Assembly: GCA_025345505.1 (NCBI GenBank)
Contig: JANVCC010000077.1
Location: 7,446,414 to 7,510,413, forward strand
DNA length: 64,000 nt
Reading direction: 5' to 3'
Origin: Todiramphus chloris collaris
Lineage: Eukaryota; Chordata; Aves; Coraciiformes; Alcedinidae
Below, piece after piece: positions 1 through 12,714 of this stretch; the first letter of the stretch is position 1, and the number at the start of each line of letters is the position of its first letter. Both the position numbers and the translations under genes were made by a program. The notes below the pieces were generated by a model that saw only the letters and a program-made list of their open reading frames with translations, made no database searches and was not told the DNA's origin.

Positions 1-811
1 TGAGTCCTGGCAGCAGGATAAATGATTCTGGCAGAATTTGTGTTGTGATTGTGCTGCACCAGTGATCAGTACTTTCTGAATTTCTCCAAAAGATGGAGCA
101 CTGGAGTGGAGGTGTGGTGCAAGATCAGTGGTTTATAGACTGATTTGACAAAAAGCAATTCTATGCTTTTAAGGTCAGGTGTAAAAACTTTCTGTCAATA
201 CGTGTACATGGTTTCCTTACTTTCACCAGAGTCAACTGCAGCGAGGAGGGACTGGAATGTTATGATGTGGTTCTGATATCCTTAAGCACCTTAGTATTCC
301 AAAGCTCATGGGAGGATCAGATCTGTTTAACCAAATACCATGTTATCTTTATTTTTTTTTTAATTCTCTCTCCCTAGTAGATATAAGTTTGAGGGTGAGT
401 TGTTCATATTCTCCATCACAGTAGTCTTTCAAATGCTTCACAGTAGATTGCATGTAAGTACAGGGAATGTCATTTGGTGAGAGTTTCAGTTGCCTCTTAA
501 TAGGTTTCTTGAGTGACTGGGCAGGGTTATTAAGCTATGAGGACTGTATTCAGTTGCTCACAATGGCACAAAAAGACTTTCTCATGCACATTAAACTCAT
601 ATCACCACATAGTCAACTTCTGTGGTCTTTTGTGTGAACTGTCACGGTGCTATTTTAAACAGGTTCTGTGTCAAAGTACAAATATATGTGCTGGTCATTA
701 GTCAGTATTAAACTCCTCGGAATCACATTCTACTGCAATTTTGTCATCACATAAGAATGATTTTGTTCCCAAGAGCAATTTAATAATGGTTTTTTAAATG
801 TTATATTCCAG
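1..811 (+). other. ATRNL1: ATRNL1 intron, 3' part (upstream end outside window)
   Basis: AT-rich noncoding sequence that ends at the acceptor TTCCAG just before the first exon. The pyrimidine tract is modest: a run of T at 790-796, then TTATATTCCAG. I see no repeat element, RNA gene or coding block in this stretch. No other attractin-family exon was recognised here, so the preceding exon lies before the window. Confidence 0.8.
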
Positions 812-949
812 CTTGCCAGTGTAATGGCCACAGCACCTGCATCAACAGTAATGTCTGTGATCAATGTAAAAACTTAACAACAGGAAAACAATGTGAAACG
901 TGCATGCCAGGATATTATGGGGACCCTACAAATGGAGGACAGTGTACAG
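812..949 (+). CDS. ATRNL1: ATRNL1 exon: first laminin-type EGF-like domain
   Basis: Internal coding exon of 138 bases. It starts with two bases that complete an Ala codon and ends with the first base of the next codon. It encodes 45 full codons that begin CQCNGHSTCINSN and end YYGDPTNGGQCT. All eight cysteines of one laminin-type EGF-like (LE) domain are present: CQC, STC, NVC, DQC, KQC, ETC and GQC. The acceptor is TTCCAG and the donor is the consensus CAG|GTAAGT. From family knowledge, attractin and attractin-like 1 carry two LE domains between PSI repeats and the membrane-proximal region of a large type I membrane protein. The residues STCI, KNLTTGKQC and GYYGDPTNGGQCT fit ATRNL1 better than ATRN, based on recalled family sequence rather than an alignment run here. 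An NLT N-glycosylation sequon is visible. The exon shows no frameshift or stop. Confidence 0.93.
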
Positions 950-2607
950 GTAAGTCATTCTGCTAGGAGGAAAAAAAAAAAAAAAACCAAATTGAAATTA
1001 CATTTTATATAATGTGAATTTAACTTTTTTTAATGTAATGTGAAATTAACTTTTAAGGTTAAATGTTTAATTTGATAATACAGATGAGGTCATTGGTATG
1101 TTAATGATTCAAAATGATATTAATATATTCAAGAGAAACTTTGCATTCAGAATCATCATTTTGCAGTTGTTGTTTGGTCTGCATGCTCCAAGAACAAGAT
1201 GGCAATTTGAAGATGCTCTCCCAGGTAAAGAAAAGAGGAGAAAGAAACAGTCTTGTGGGAGCAGCACCTTAAATACTGGTATTTCAGAGAGGCATAATTT
1301 CATTCTATGTAAACAATCCTCTTAAAGCAGTGAGAAGGTTACTTACAAATGAAGTTCAGTATCTACCATAATGTCTGATAGCACTTCTTGTGTATTTGTG
1401 TAAATGTGTGATGCTAGTGGGAAAACGATGCATTTAACAGACCAACATGTCTTATTCATGTATAATTCAAACAGAAAAACCTGGTACCCTGAGGATTGCA
1501 AGGTTCCCTAACCTATTCAATCTGTTTAATTTTGTAATTGCTGCATTGGATGATTCCCCCTGAAGTGAAAGAGAGAAAGAAGTCCATTACTCCAGATGGT
1601 TTTTGTATACTGCCATGGGGCTGCTTTTTTACTTATGTGTGTGATTTCAAAGTTGACAGTAACTCCTTCCCTTATAACGAAATAGGGGAAGGAGGGATAT
1701 ATTCAATATTAAAGTCATTAAGGTAGTTGAGATTGAACCTAAGAGGGTGATAGAGAGTTTTGCCCATGACTTTTCTTCTCTATTAATAATGTTTCTTTAA
1801 CTGGACCTTTGATTCTCAGGGAATATCTATTCATTTAAAGGGTTCACCTGTTACTCAGCACTTTAACATGCAGTACTCAATGCATAAAACTGCACATCTG
1901 GTAAACTCAAGCACAATATGTAGAAAGTGTGTTCAAGGGGATGGAAAGATTAATGTCTACCCCTGTTGACAATTGCACATTTTGCTGGTGCTTTATGACG
2001 CTTTAAATAATTGGTAATACTTCTCTTATTTCCTGAAGTTGACAAAATGTTCTTTTGCTGTCTATATCACCTTTATGGTAAAATGATGTATTAATACAGG
2101 TCTTATTCTTCAGGGATACATTAGCTATCAACCAAATAAGCATTCTATCACCTTTAGTGAATTATGTGTACTGCAATAATGGCTAAAACCAATTTATAAG
2201 ACCAGTAAAATTATAAATTTTATGACTTGTTTTTTCAACCTTAGACTGTAAGAGTATGTATTTTTATTAGTAGACATGATTTTAACAGGTTCTATTTAGT
2301 CTAAAGAATGCCTTGCAAAATAAAGATGATAATTATTTTGGGGATTTATTGGCATTGGTATATTGTATTTTGTAGTGTAGAACCCATAAATCTGTTGAAG
2401 TCTATAAGACATTTTGATGAATTTAGTCATTATGAACTTTTAGATTTCCATCAGTATCATGAAATGGTTTCTCTGATAGAGATGGCCAAATTGTGGGCTG
2501 GGAATTTCTGCAGGAAAAATTGCAAATGATCCAGAGATAAATCAGTTTTGCTTGGATTATAGAGGGTTTTGGAACCATAGTTGAGATCAGGTAGTGTGCA
2601 AATGTGA

Positions 2608-2624
2608 AGAGAGAGAGAGAGAGA
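2608..2624. repeat. (GA)n microsatellite
   Basis: Short dinucleotide run of alternating G and A inside the first complete intron, followed about 20 bases later by T-rich sequence. It is too short to suggest function. Confidence 0.9.
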
Positions 2625-4024
2625 CTGTTCTATTTTGTTGCTTTTTTTTTATTTTATTTTTTTCCTACTTCACTCTTGTAATGTTTTTGGTAACAATGTT
2701 GAAAATTGCTGCAAATTGAAAACATGATTAAACTAAAAGCATCAGGAAAAAATATGAGTGGAAGAAAGGGCAACCTGGTCAGAAGCTTAAGTGTGACTGA
2801 AATAATTAGCAAATGAGACAGGAAATGGTATGGAATAGCCAATCAAAGAAAAAGAGTCATGAAGAAGTGAAACCAAGTCATCCTCATAGTCCTGTCCTGT
2901 GTCACATTGCTTCTGCCAACTGTGTTTCTAGCAGGACCCTACCAACTCCTCTCCTAAGACTTACCATCTGTACGAGAGTTCAAACTGCCTGAGCATGTGG
3001 TGCTTTTTTTTCCTCAGAGCTCCTGAGTTATTTCTTTGATGATCCATATCGAAAACTTTTTAAAGGAGTGACAAGATAGTGACTATAAATCTTAAAGTAC
3101 TTCTGTTATTCTATAGTATTCTTCATATAACAAGTTGCTGTATTACAAGGGTGTAACTTGGTTATGAATTGGAGAGCAGTTCATGCTGGGAAAGCGACTG
3201 CACTCTTTATTCTTTACACATACTCTTTACTTCATGCTTTACATTAAACAGTCTCTACAGTTGAGAGGCAAACTGGTGTACACTGGAAGAAAAACTAAGA
3301 ATTATTTTCTTAGTATATTTTTTCCCCAGTGTCCTCACAAAAGTGAGGACTGTGTATTCAGTACGTGTGTTATGTACTTTGCTGTTGTGGTATGTATACT
3401 TAAAGGTAAAATGTGACCTCCCAGCTTAGTTTGACTATTGGTGATATAGATTAAAAAGATTTGCAAGAATAACTTTCTTGTTATATGATGGGTTAGCCTA
3501 TGTTGTTTCTTAGATCCCTGATGATCTTAACAGGAAGGAGGAGATACATAGCAAGTTACTCATTCCATGGAAAACTTTTTCTTTTCCTTAACTCTCATCC
3601 TTTCTGTTCATACTTTTAGGAGGTCATTAAAAAAAACTCTGAAAGAAGCAGACTATCCACCCCGGAGTGATCAGTTCTGTTCTGACCTTTGTCCAGGGAT
3701 GTACAACTCTGTACAAATCTATTTTCTTAATTCTACCCTGGGAGTAATGATGCCTTTACAACTGCCAACAGATAGCTGATACATTCATAGTGGTATTGCA
3801 TAGTGTTATGCTATCAAATTGCCATGGGATGAGTAACAGTTGTTATAGAAAAAAAGATATAATTCACATTTCAGAAGGTTTTGAATAGTTGTGATTAAAG
3901 AATGGATAAAAAAAATTGACTTTTCTGGATTTTCATTCACTATAATTGATGACATTTCAATAGCTTTAAAACAAATCTAAGGACTCACTTTGCATCCTGA
4001 TACGAGACAGGCTTAGTAGATGTG

Positions 4025-4265
4025 ACAAACCTAAAGAGAAGGACAAATAAAGACCGAGGCATGATAACACGTTTCAAATATATGAAAGGAAGCTGAAAAG
4101 AGAGAATGATGATAAAGTGCCTTCTCTCATGCCCCAGTTTTGGTTGAAGAAGTAATGTGATTAAGTTGCAACAAGAATGATTAAGGTGGAGTACAAGGAA
4201 GACTTTGTACTGGTTATACTGCTAAACAGATTACCTAACAATGTTAGAAAATCCATATTATCACA
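4025..4265 (+). mobile_element. Ancient degenerate CR1 LINE fragment, 3' region
   Basis: A heavily mutated copy of the CR1 end-of-ORF2 and 3' region. Recognisable ordered blocks are the GAGGCATGATAACACGTTTC and AAATATATGAAAGG stretch (the usual 'GAGATATGATAACAG...TTCAAATATATGAAAGG' block). These are followed by ATTAAGTTGCAACAAG...TTAAGGTGGAGTACAAGGAAGACTTT, which corresponds to the 'gattaggttggacattaggaaaaacttt' block, and then GTTAGAAAATCCATATTAT, which corresponds to 'ggttgtggaatctccatcat'. Divergence is much higher than in the other CR1 copies here, so this is probably an old subfamily predating the avian CR1 expansions. The assignment is from remembered consensus, with the order and spacing of blocks as the main support. 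Confidence 0.7.
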
Positions 4266-5321
4266 TACACTGTATTTTTTAAAATTTCAATCTTCTCTAG
4301 CTTTTGGAAAAGGGCTGATTCCACATGTTCTTCTCAAGTCCTGATTTTCAAAAGATTCTTGGAGTCTGAGATCCAGAATTCAGGGAGCTGTTGAGTGAAG
4401 ATAAAGTTTTCTGGTCATATAAGAAAATAATCTATATATAACAAAATGACCATGGATATTTTCCATACTATGAGTGCTTAATAAAGATGTTCCTAAGTCT
4501 AATATATTTCTTATTTTGGAATGTGTAGAATTTTTGTTGTTGTGGCATTAAAAAGCTTTCCATCTAATACAGATTTAGTCTGTGGTTGACCCTCACTGGT
4601 TTATTTTTGTGTCAGAAGTGTGGTGTGTTGGTTGCCAATGGGCAACGGTTATTACTGTAGCTTTTCTTTTTTAAAAAAAAAACATGCCTAATACCAATTA
4701 TTCATTTCAATTCTGTCACTTGAATTCTCTCTTCTGTACAGAGAATGAGAGTTAGAGTTTGTATTCTTTATATTCAGTAGTCCTAATGTGGCTTTCAGTA
4801 AAGATTCCTGTAATCCTTCAATTCTTTAAGACATTTCATTGTACAAATATCAACTTTGAGTTATTTTTATATCTAATTCACTGATGCATTCTATAAGAAA
4901 AAAAGTAATAAATAGCAAAAGCCTTTTATTTTACATTAAAAAAGGTTCTGTAATTTATTAGAGTTACCTGTTCTTATACTGATTTAAAATGGTTTCAGGT
5001 AGCTATTATGTCTGTGATGTGAAACAGGTAACCAACACATAAAATGAAATTGATTTGTTAATTCACATTATGCTATATATTTAGTTACACAAAAAGATTT
5101 ACATTTTTTGTTGGAAATAAATAATACATAGTGCACAAATTAGTAACTCCAGACACTGTGCATGTGCTTAAGGTTTGTAAGCTAAAGCCCCTGTGTGGCA
5201 TAGAAAAATGTAAACCAATAGTACCATTGAAGTTACCATGTAAAGCTACACAATCCTTTTTAAGAGTTGGCACAATGTGCAGGAAAATAAGAAGGAAGCC
5301 AGAGATAAATTCTGAACATTC

Positions 5322-5872
5322 TGTGGCCAGTGGGACTAGGGATGTGATTCTCCCCCTGTGCTCAGCACTGGTGAGGCCTCACCTCGAGTACTGTGCACAG
5401 TGCTGGGTCCCTCGCTTCAAAGATACTGAGGTGCTGGAGCAGGTCCAGAGGAGAGCAGTGAGGCTGGGGAAGGGACTGGAAGGAAAGTCTTATGAGGAGA
5501 GGCTGAGGGAGCTGGGGTTGTTTAGCCTGGAGAAGAGGAGACTCAGGGGGGACCTTGTTGCTCTCTACAGGAACCTGACGGGAGGCTGTAGTCAGGTGGG
5601 GGTCAGGCTCTTCTCCCAGGCAACAGTGACAGGACAAGAGGGCATGGCCTGAAGCTGCACCAGGGGAGGTTTTGTTTGGATATTAGGAAGCACTTCCTCA
5701 TGGAGAGGGTGATGAGACGTTGGAATGGACTGCCCAGGGAGGTGGTGGAGTCACTGTCCCTGGATGTGGCACTTAGTGCCATGGTCTAGCCAGTGTAGTG
5801 GTGATAGGTCATAGACAGGACTTGTTGATCTCAGAGGTCTTTCCTGGCCTTCAGTAATTCTGTGATTCTGTG
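5322..5872 (+). mobile_element. CR1 LINE, 5'-truncated, plus strand
   Basis: Truncated CR1 non-LTR retrotransposon. Frame +1 encodes the C-terminal tail of ORF2: [19 protein letters not shown], then [14 protein letters not shown], then [21 protein letters not shown] 3' UTR with the CR1 block TGGAATGGACTGCCCAGGGA follows, and the copy ends in two copies of the ATTCTGTG-type 3' octamer at 5857-5872. CR1 elements insert without clear target duplications and are commonly truncated at the 5' end, as seen here. The reading frame is open but lacks reverse-transcriptase and endonuclease, so the copy cannot move on its own. The good frame suggests a moderately young insertion. Confidence 0.95.
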
Positions 5873-7796
5873 AATAAAGCACTCTAGCAAGGGACAGGTT
5901 TTGGGTTCCAGACCAAACTCCAGTTCTGTTTTCCCCTTTTATCCGACTGATCTTGAGTGCAAAGGCATGAGCAGCCCTTGGAGTGCTAAATGCAGTGCTG
6001 CCAGTCTGTGCCAGAAATATTTAAGGGACCAGCCCCCCTCCTTGTGATTTGATGGAATAAGGCACACTCACACTCTGTGTTGTGGTGAAGCTTACATGAG
6101 AGGTGCATAGTTCAGCCTTGTTTGCTTCTGTGCAGGTAAAGCTATCAGGGGTGGGAAACTTAGGAAGTCTTGTATTCTGATATGTTGAAGAGTTGGAGGA
6201 CAGATATTCCAAATCACTTCGATTCATTTTTAACAAGTTCTACTCAAGTCCCATTTGAGTAGAATTTTTTGAAGGCATGAATATAAAAATTCAATAATCG
6301 AAAGTTCAGCATTAAATATTGATGGATTTAGGAAGTAAACCAGCTCTGAATGTATACGGGAACAGACAGTGGCTTGCTGTCTTTTAGTGTTATATTTTCA
6401 TCAAGGTCTTGTTCTGTTGTATGGCATGTCTGGGAAATACGCAATGTTTTTATAGAAATTCTAGAAACATTACAGTTATGTGTACTACAGACTGTAACAT
6501 TAAGTAATGGGAAAAACAGTATGGGAGATTGCTTGGAACAATTTTGTGTCATCTTGGCAACATTTTTTAGCATTATTTTCCACACTTATTAATCATCTAC
6601 TTAGTTGTCTATGTTAAAAAAAAAATAAATACTGTAGCTGCTTATCATCTTGTCAGTTTTCTTTATGCAAGGTGCTTCTAAAATCCTTCTTAAAATGTAT
6701 GAGATTCCAGGACAGATTTCTTTACAGTAACTTATGACACACACAGTGAATGTATAATACATTTAATAATAAGCTAATGTAAGCACTTTACTGTATTGCC
6801 ATTTTTTTCCATAAAGTGGTAACATCCCAAAGAGCATTTCATTTTCCCATAATTGTAATACTGTTGCTGTTGCTTTTGCAGTAGGAATAAAACTGTGAGC
6901 CCCAGCACAGCGGGAACACTGTTTTAACTTGCACAACTTGCTTTTTAAGCAGCTGTAAAAGGTGTGGTGCGTAAGACACTGATGAATGCTCAGTAAAAGC
7001 CTCCTACCATTGAGGATGTATGGGTGAAGTTTTTAAGCAAATCTGGAGCGTTTCTGTTGCCTTAGTAGATCTGTCCACTTTTCTGCTATCAGACAGTTGG
7101 ACATTTAAAATAAACTCAGTACTTTTCACCTATGTTTATGTATGTGCATGTATGTGCATACATCTACACATACTACTCCCTGAATTTGTTCCACATGAAC
7201 TTTATCATCTATGCATTAGCCATCCAATTTACATATAGCGAGTGCTTCAGGAGATTAAAAAACCCCATAAAAGACTGAAGTTGTTAGACTAGTTTTAAGG
7301 TACTGACTTAGGTGAAATTGACTGTAGCAATAAAACAGTTGTCTAGATGTATTTGTGACTATTCTGTTGGTTACAAAAAAAGAAAACCAACAAAAAGCAA
7401 CATCTTACTAGTTACTTGTTGATACCTAAGATACATCTTCAGTAACAGGAGGAAAATCCATGGCATTCACATCTTGCTGCTCAAAGAATGTGATTATTCT
7501 GCTGAGTAACTGACACCTGAGATGTGAAAGTTTTGAGAGAAGAGGCTGAGGATGGCAGAAGTCATTACTTCTAGTGTCTGTGAAAGACAGGCATGAGAAA
7601 GATGTTAAACTCATCATGGCAGCTAATTGAAAATGGTCTCCTTGGTTTTCAGGTTCTGTCTAACATTGACGGATGTCTGCAGGGTAGATTTACAGATTGC
7701 TTTTCTCTGACACTGTTTCTGACATTTTTACCTATTCATCAGTAACAACGTTCATTATGGAATTTTATCGTGATAATCCATGGAGGAACTGAAATT

Positions 7797-7818
7797 GATT
7801 TCCTTCCTTCCTTCCTTC
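7797..7818. repeat. (TTCC)n microsatellite
   Basis: Four to five tandem TTCC units in the intron, with no other feature attached. Confidence 0.85.
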
Positions 7819-8590
7819 CCCAAATCTCCAAAAGAAATACAATTAAAAGCTACTCTGGGCATCATCAAGAAAAGAGAAAGGGCAATAGGTGTGTTATCTA
7901 TTTGAAAAAAACCCAAAAAACAAATCAGTTTCATTTATCAGGAGCACATGTGCATTGCAGTGCATATTTTTGTAGGCAGCGTATCTCAGAAACCTCACAA
8001 TTACCTTGAAGTAATTTGTAGTCTGATTTCTTAGAACACAAGCATCAACTTGAAGAAAACCATCGAAAACTAATTGGAAACACGTCTACCTTTTGCTACC
8101 AAATACGTTTAGGGTGCACGTGCTTCTTTCCATCCTTCCCAATTTTCTTTCCAATCCAACAACCTCTTGCTGTGTCCAAGCTGAATCAGACTCTATAGAA
8201 TCCATGCTAGAATGTAGGAAAGTCTCTTTTTCCCCCCTCTACTCCAGATTCTTTTGCTTCTGTTTTTTGATATAGGTAGGCCTCTTCTTTTCTGAAACAT
8301 GCTCTAGTTTCTACTACTGCTTCAGGTTTTCTGCTTCTTGTCATCTTGTCTCTCTCAACCCTGCCTACTGTTCCTGATAGTCTTTGCAAAGTTTGTAATT
8401 TTGATTTGCGTCCAAGGAAAAAGCAAGGCTTTTGTCATCTAGAGAGTACAAAGTAATGCATAGTGTCCAGGACAATATGAACAGGCAATTTTATTGTTTG
8501 CCCCCAGCTGTATTCTCAATATACAAAGTGTACAGCATTTGTATATTAAATTGTAATGCATCATTTTACACCATTTCACACACTCTTTTC

Positions 8591-8850
8591 AGTGGTACCC
8601 AGTGATAAGATGAGGGGCATGGACACAAACTGGAACCCAGGAAGTTCCACACGAACCGGAGTGAAAACTTCTTTCTGGTCAGGGTGATGGAGCACTGGAA
8701 CAGGCTGCCCAGAGAAGTTGTGGAGTCTCCTCTGGAGACATTCAAAACCTGCCTGGATCTGTTCCTGTGTGGCTTGCCTTAGATCATCCTACTTTGGCAG
8801 AGGGGTTGGTCTAGATGATCTCCAGAGGTCCTACCATTCTGTGATTCTGT
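8591..8850 (+). mobile_element. CR1 LINE 3' fragment (first of a pair), plus strand
   Basis: Short CR1 3' end. It starts at the block AGTGGTACCCAGTGATAAGA, continues through GAGCACTGGAACAGGCTGCC and GGAGACATTCAAAACCTGCC, and ends with ATTCTGTGATTCTGT. No full ORF2 tail is retained. It matches the same 3' UTR type as the large minus-strand copy at 23574, which carries GATCCAGGCAGGTTGTGAAA (its complement). Confidence 0.93.
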
Positions 8851-8924
8851 TATTACAGAAAGTAACCTCACTTCTGTAAAGGAAAGAGTTGATAGCATGA
8901 CAAGGAAAAGTTGACAGTGTGACA

Positions 8925-9345
8925 AGGGCCACAAATCTGATCGGGGGCTATAGCACGTCCCCTGTGAGGACAGGCTCAGAGAGTTGGAGTTTTTCAACCC
9001 AGAGAAGAGAAAGGCAACAGGGAGACCTTATTGTAGCCTTTCAGTACTTAAAGGGAAGGATGGGGAGGTACTCTTTATCCAGGTGTGTCATGATAAGACA
9101 AGGGATAACTGTTTTGAACTGAAAAAGGGTAGATTTAGATTTAGGAAGAAATTCTTTACTGTGGTGAAGCCCTGGAACAGGTTTCACAAAGAGGTTTGGC
9201 TGCCCCATCTTTGGAAGCGTTCAAGGCCATCCTGAGCAATCTTTGAGCTACCTGGGCTTGTGGAAGATGTCTCTGGCCATGGCAGGGGTGTTGGAACTAG
9301 ATGACCTTTAAGGTCCCTTCCAACCCAAACCATTCTAGGATTCAT
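8925..9345 (+). mobile_element. CR1 LINE 3' fragment (second of a pair), plus strand
   Basis: A separate CR1 copy about 75 bases downstream of the preceding one and in the same orientation. It begins in the block GGGCCACAAATCTGATCGGG, continues with CTGTGAGGACAGGCTCAGAG, and has a different 3' UTR (CTTCCAACCCAAACCATTCT) ending in ATTCTAGGATTCAT. The different 3' end shows a different CR1 subfamily, so this is an independent insertion or nested event rather than a tandem duplication. Confidence 0.93.
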
Positions 9346-11280
9346 CAAAGCAACAGTCTGTATGACTTCCCCCAGAAACTTCTATTAACAGTGATGGATA
9401 TCAGAGGCTGGGAAACCTTCAAGGGCGTGTTACAAAATGAGATTTCAGTACTAAAGTATTAGGCTTACAGCTTTGTAAGTTTGTCACCTTGAAGTTTGGG
9501 AGTTTGACACCTAAATTCCACAAAAAGCAAATGATTTTGTCTGCCCTGACTGTGGAGGGTTTAGTCTGATGACTGAGGAAGTGCAGTTTTGAATCAAACT
9601 GATTGTCAGGATGGAAATGACCCTGGGTGCACTAATCATGAAATTCTTAGCGAAAGGGGGATGCCTCTTCCAACACCTTGATTTTTAAACAAATTTAACT
9701 GTAATTCATGTGCTTTTAAGCTGGTCTTAGTGCTGGCCTTATATATGTGCATGCTGTGCACAGAATGCCCCACTTCAAAGTACAAAATCAGTTTAGGCAA
9801 TAGTTGCTTTGATGTGTAGTTCATCAAGAACAGTAGCTAGGTGCATGCAGGTAAAAACTATTAGTTGCCTCAGTCTTCTGGAAAAAGCTCTCTTACTCAT
9901 TTGTTCAAAAGTAAGCATTTGGCTCACATAGATCAAGTCTGATCAAGCAAGTGCAAAAAACAGAGATACAACCATAAAACCTTACAAAAAAGACACAAAA
10001 CAAAGATTACAGGGCTATAAAAATTAGTGTTTATTCTAATAATTGTAATGATCAATCAGTCAAAGGAGTTTTGTTGTGAGCTGAGTTTTTTGGTAGAACT
10101 TTTTTTTGGATGGTTTTTTAGTATTTTTTTTCTTCCCTCTTTTCACTTTGATTTGGCAACATAATGTTTGACAAAACTGTGTCAGTCATCAAATGCTCTT
10201 TTGAATCTCACAATATGAACTTATTACTGTGATCCTCTAACAGCTATTAGTTGGTAGTCCATTGAGCATTTACAAGTTTTCAGCCCACTGACCGTGTTTT
10301 GGGGAGAAAAGCTATGCCATATGCCTGGCTATTTACCAAATCCAGAACCTAATGAACAAGTTAAAACTCAAGAAAAGGCAACTTGAATTCTACACAGAAA
10401 TGCACTGGTTGCCAGAACTCAATGGTGTAAATAACTTCCTTAGAAGCATATTATGAGAGAGTGCACGTGTGTTAGATTTGTGTTTTGAAAGGCTTTATTG
10501 CTGGAGTGCTTCATGCTACAACCCAGAGAAAGCATGGATAACTGTTCTGTAACAGGAAATGCATGAGGAATCCAAGCACTGGATCAACCTTCCCACAGCA
10601 CCAGTCAGGGCAAAACTGATGGAGCTGCAGAGCCACACACAGTAACATGTCTCCTCCCTGTCCAGCTGTCTCAATTCCACTTTGCAAAAGACACAGAATT
10701 AGAAAGAAGGGGATGCAACAACATAAAGAACATCTTACTGAAGCAGGGAAGTAGTTATTGCATAGAGCTGCCCAGGCTATTTGTATGATGCATGCAGTGT
10801 TTGCATCCATTTCTAAGGAAATACAGCATGATAAAACAATACAGTGAACAGAGACAAAGTTACAGCTTGAAAGAATCATATGAGTACTCATATGAGCTGA
10901 GGTCAACTTGTGCTCAAACCTCTAAAAATAAAAAATTACTTGGATCAAGGTATTATGAGACACTATTCCAACATTGCACAGAAAACATCTTCAACCAACT
11001 AATGAATACAAAGCGAATGGAGACATCCCTTGTAAATGACTGTTTAAGCACCTGACAAGACAGGAGCTTGATGGTAACTTAAAGATAAATTTGAAGAACT
11101 CTTACAAGTTTTCCAAGATAGGCTTTATCCTCCCTTAGCACTGCTGTGTGGAACCAGAATGCAATGAGCCTAAAGTTACTACACAAATGTATTACAGATG
11201 CCGTACTCCTGTAAATTAACAGTATGTGAAGAATAAAAGTTGTGGAATGTCTGGTCCTGGAAGCTCCAGTATGTGGCACT

Positions 11281-11444
11281 GTGAGGTTGGAAGGGATCCG
11301 TGGCAGCCATTTAGTCCAACCCCCTTGCTCAGGTAGGGCCCCCTAGAACCAGTTACCCAGGAATGTATCCAGAAGGCTTTTGAATATCTCCAAAGAGGAA
11401 GGCTTCACAACCTCTCTGAGCAAGCTGCTCCAGTGCTCAGTCAC
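11281..11444 (-). mobile_element. CR1 LINE 3' fragment, minus strand
   Basis: Inverted CR1 3' end. GTGAGGTTGGAAGGGATCCG and TTTAGTCCAACCCCCTTGCT are the complement of the CR1 3' UTR. Next come the blocks for AGGCTTCACAACCTCTCTGA and GCTGCTCCAGTGCTCAGTCA. It is truncated at its 5' end. The terminal octamer repeat has decayed. A pyrimidine-rich TCTTGTCTCTTCTCTTCTCG stretch follows just outside. Confidence 0.92.
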
Positions 11445-12714
11445 ACAAGAAAAATAAATTTGGTTTTGTGGTTGGTTGTTCGTCTTGTCTCTTCTCTTCT
11501 CGTCTCTTCACTGACAGAAATTGGTCATTCTTATACGATACCTTATTTTAGAAGAACAACACTTAACATTAAAACTAACATTAACATTAAAACGAACTAA
11601 AATGCTGGATTTTGGTTTCTTAGTACGTACGAAATGTCCATACTAAATACAAAGAAAAATCATAGAACCATAAGGTATTAAAGAGAAGCTTCATACTGCT
11701 TTTTGCAGAGAGATTGTTAGAATAGTTCCAACAAGCACATTTTTTTTTTATTTTTTTTTTTAGGACAACCTTTTTTCCCAAAGGTGATGTGAAAACTTCC
11801 TTTAGTGACTGCTGTTTATTGAACAGTGTTCAAGATAATCTGAATACTGAGTGAATAAAACGCCCATACTTGGTCTTTAGTCATGAGCTGAAATTAAATT
11901 CACTCCAATCAGAATATATTCCAAATAAGTCCTGTGCTTCTAAAGCAGAAGAAAAAATGGAGTGCCATGAGAAAAAGTTATTTGAGGAACTTGGAAAATG
12001 AAGTCTTCAACAAATTACTGCTCCAGTTATTTTTTGACTGTCAAGCAAAATTTGCTAAGCAAACTTTTCAGTATGCTATTAATTGTTATGTATACATTTA
12101 ATTTTCTCTTTGCTTTGTTGTAGATTATACCTGTATTATAAAGTATGATTTCTAGCATAATTAATTGTAAATTAAAAACCATAACTGAACTAAAACTAGA
12201 AAGTTTTTTATAGATACATTTGTATTCCATAACCTACTTATACTCAGAATAAGCCTAGGTGAAGGACCTGGAGTTATACTTCAAGGAAAGTGTCATTGTC
12301 AAGCTGTGTTTAGATGCCTATAATTTCATGGGAGAAAAAAAGAAGAAACTGTTGAATGTAACAGTCCTCGTGATTAACCTCTAGAGAGGGATCATTTGGC
12401 TGGCTGTGGGATTTCATAAGGTTTTTGACAGGATGTCTTTTCAGCATATTTAATCTTTTTGATGTCTTTCCTTGATTGCATACAGAAGACTTTTATGAAC
12501 TTCCTGTTAAGCAGAACTTTTTTTAAGCTAATGGTTGATTCTCTAAATTTTATTTTATTTACTAAATCTGGATCTGTGGATTTGTTGCACAGTGGTGTGA
12601 TTTTAGGAACAGCAAACATGGGAAAGTACTGGTTCAAACATCAGTTTAGGATTGCTACTGAAAAAGAAGGTGTTTGTGCAGAATTGCTCACTGACAATAT
12701 GGGGGGCTGACATG

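Noticed and set aside
5131..5652. 173-codon frame as a possible cellular gene
   Set aside because: From about residue 65 on it is the CR1 ORF2 C-terminal tail; the upstream part is chance read-through of intron.
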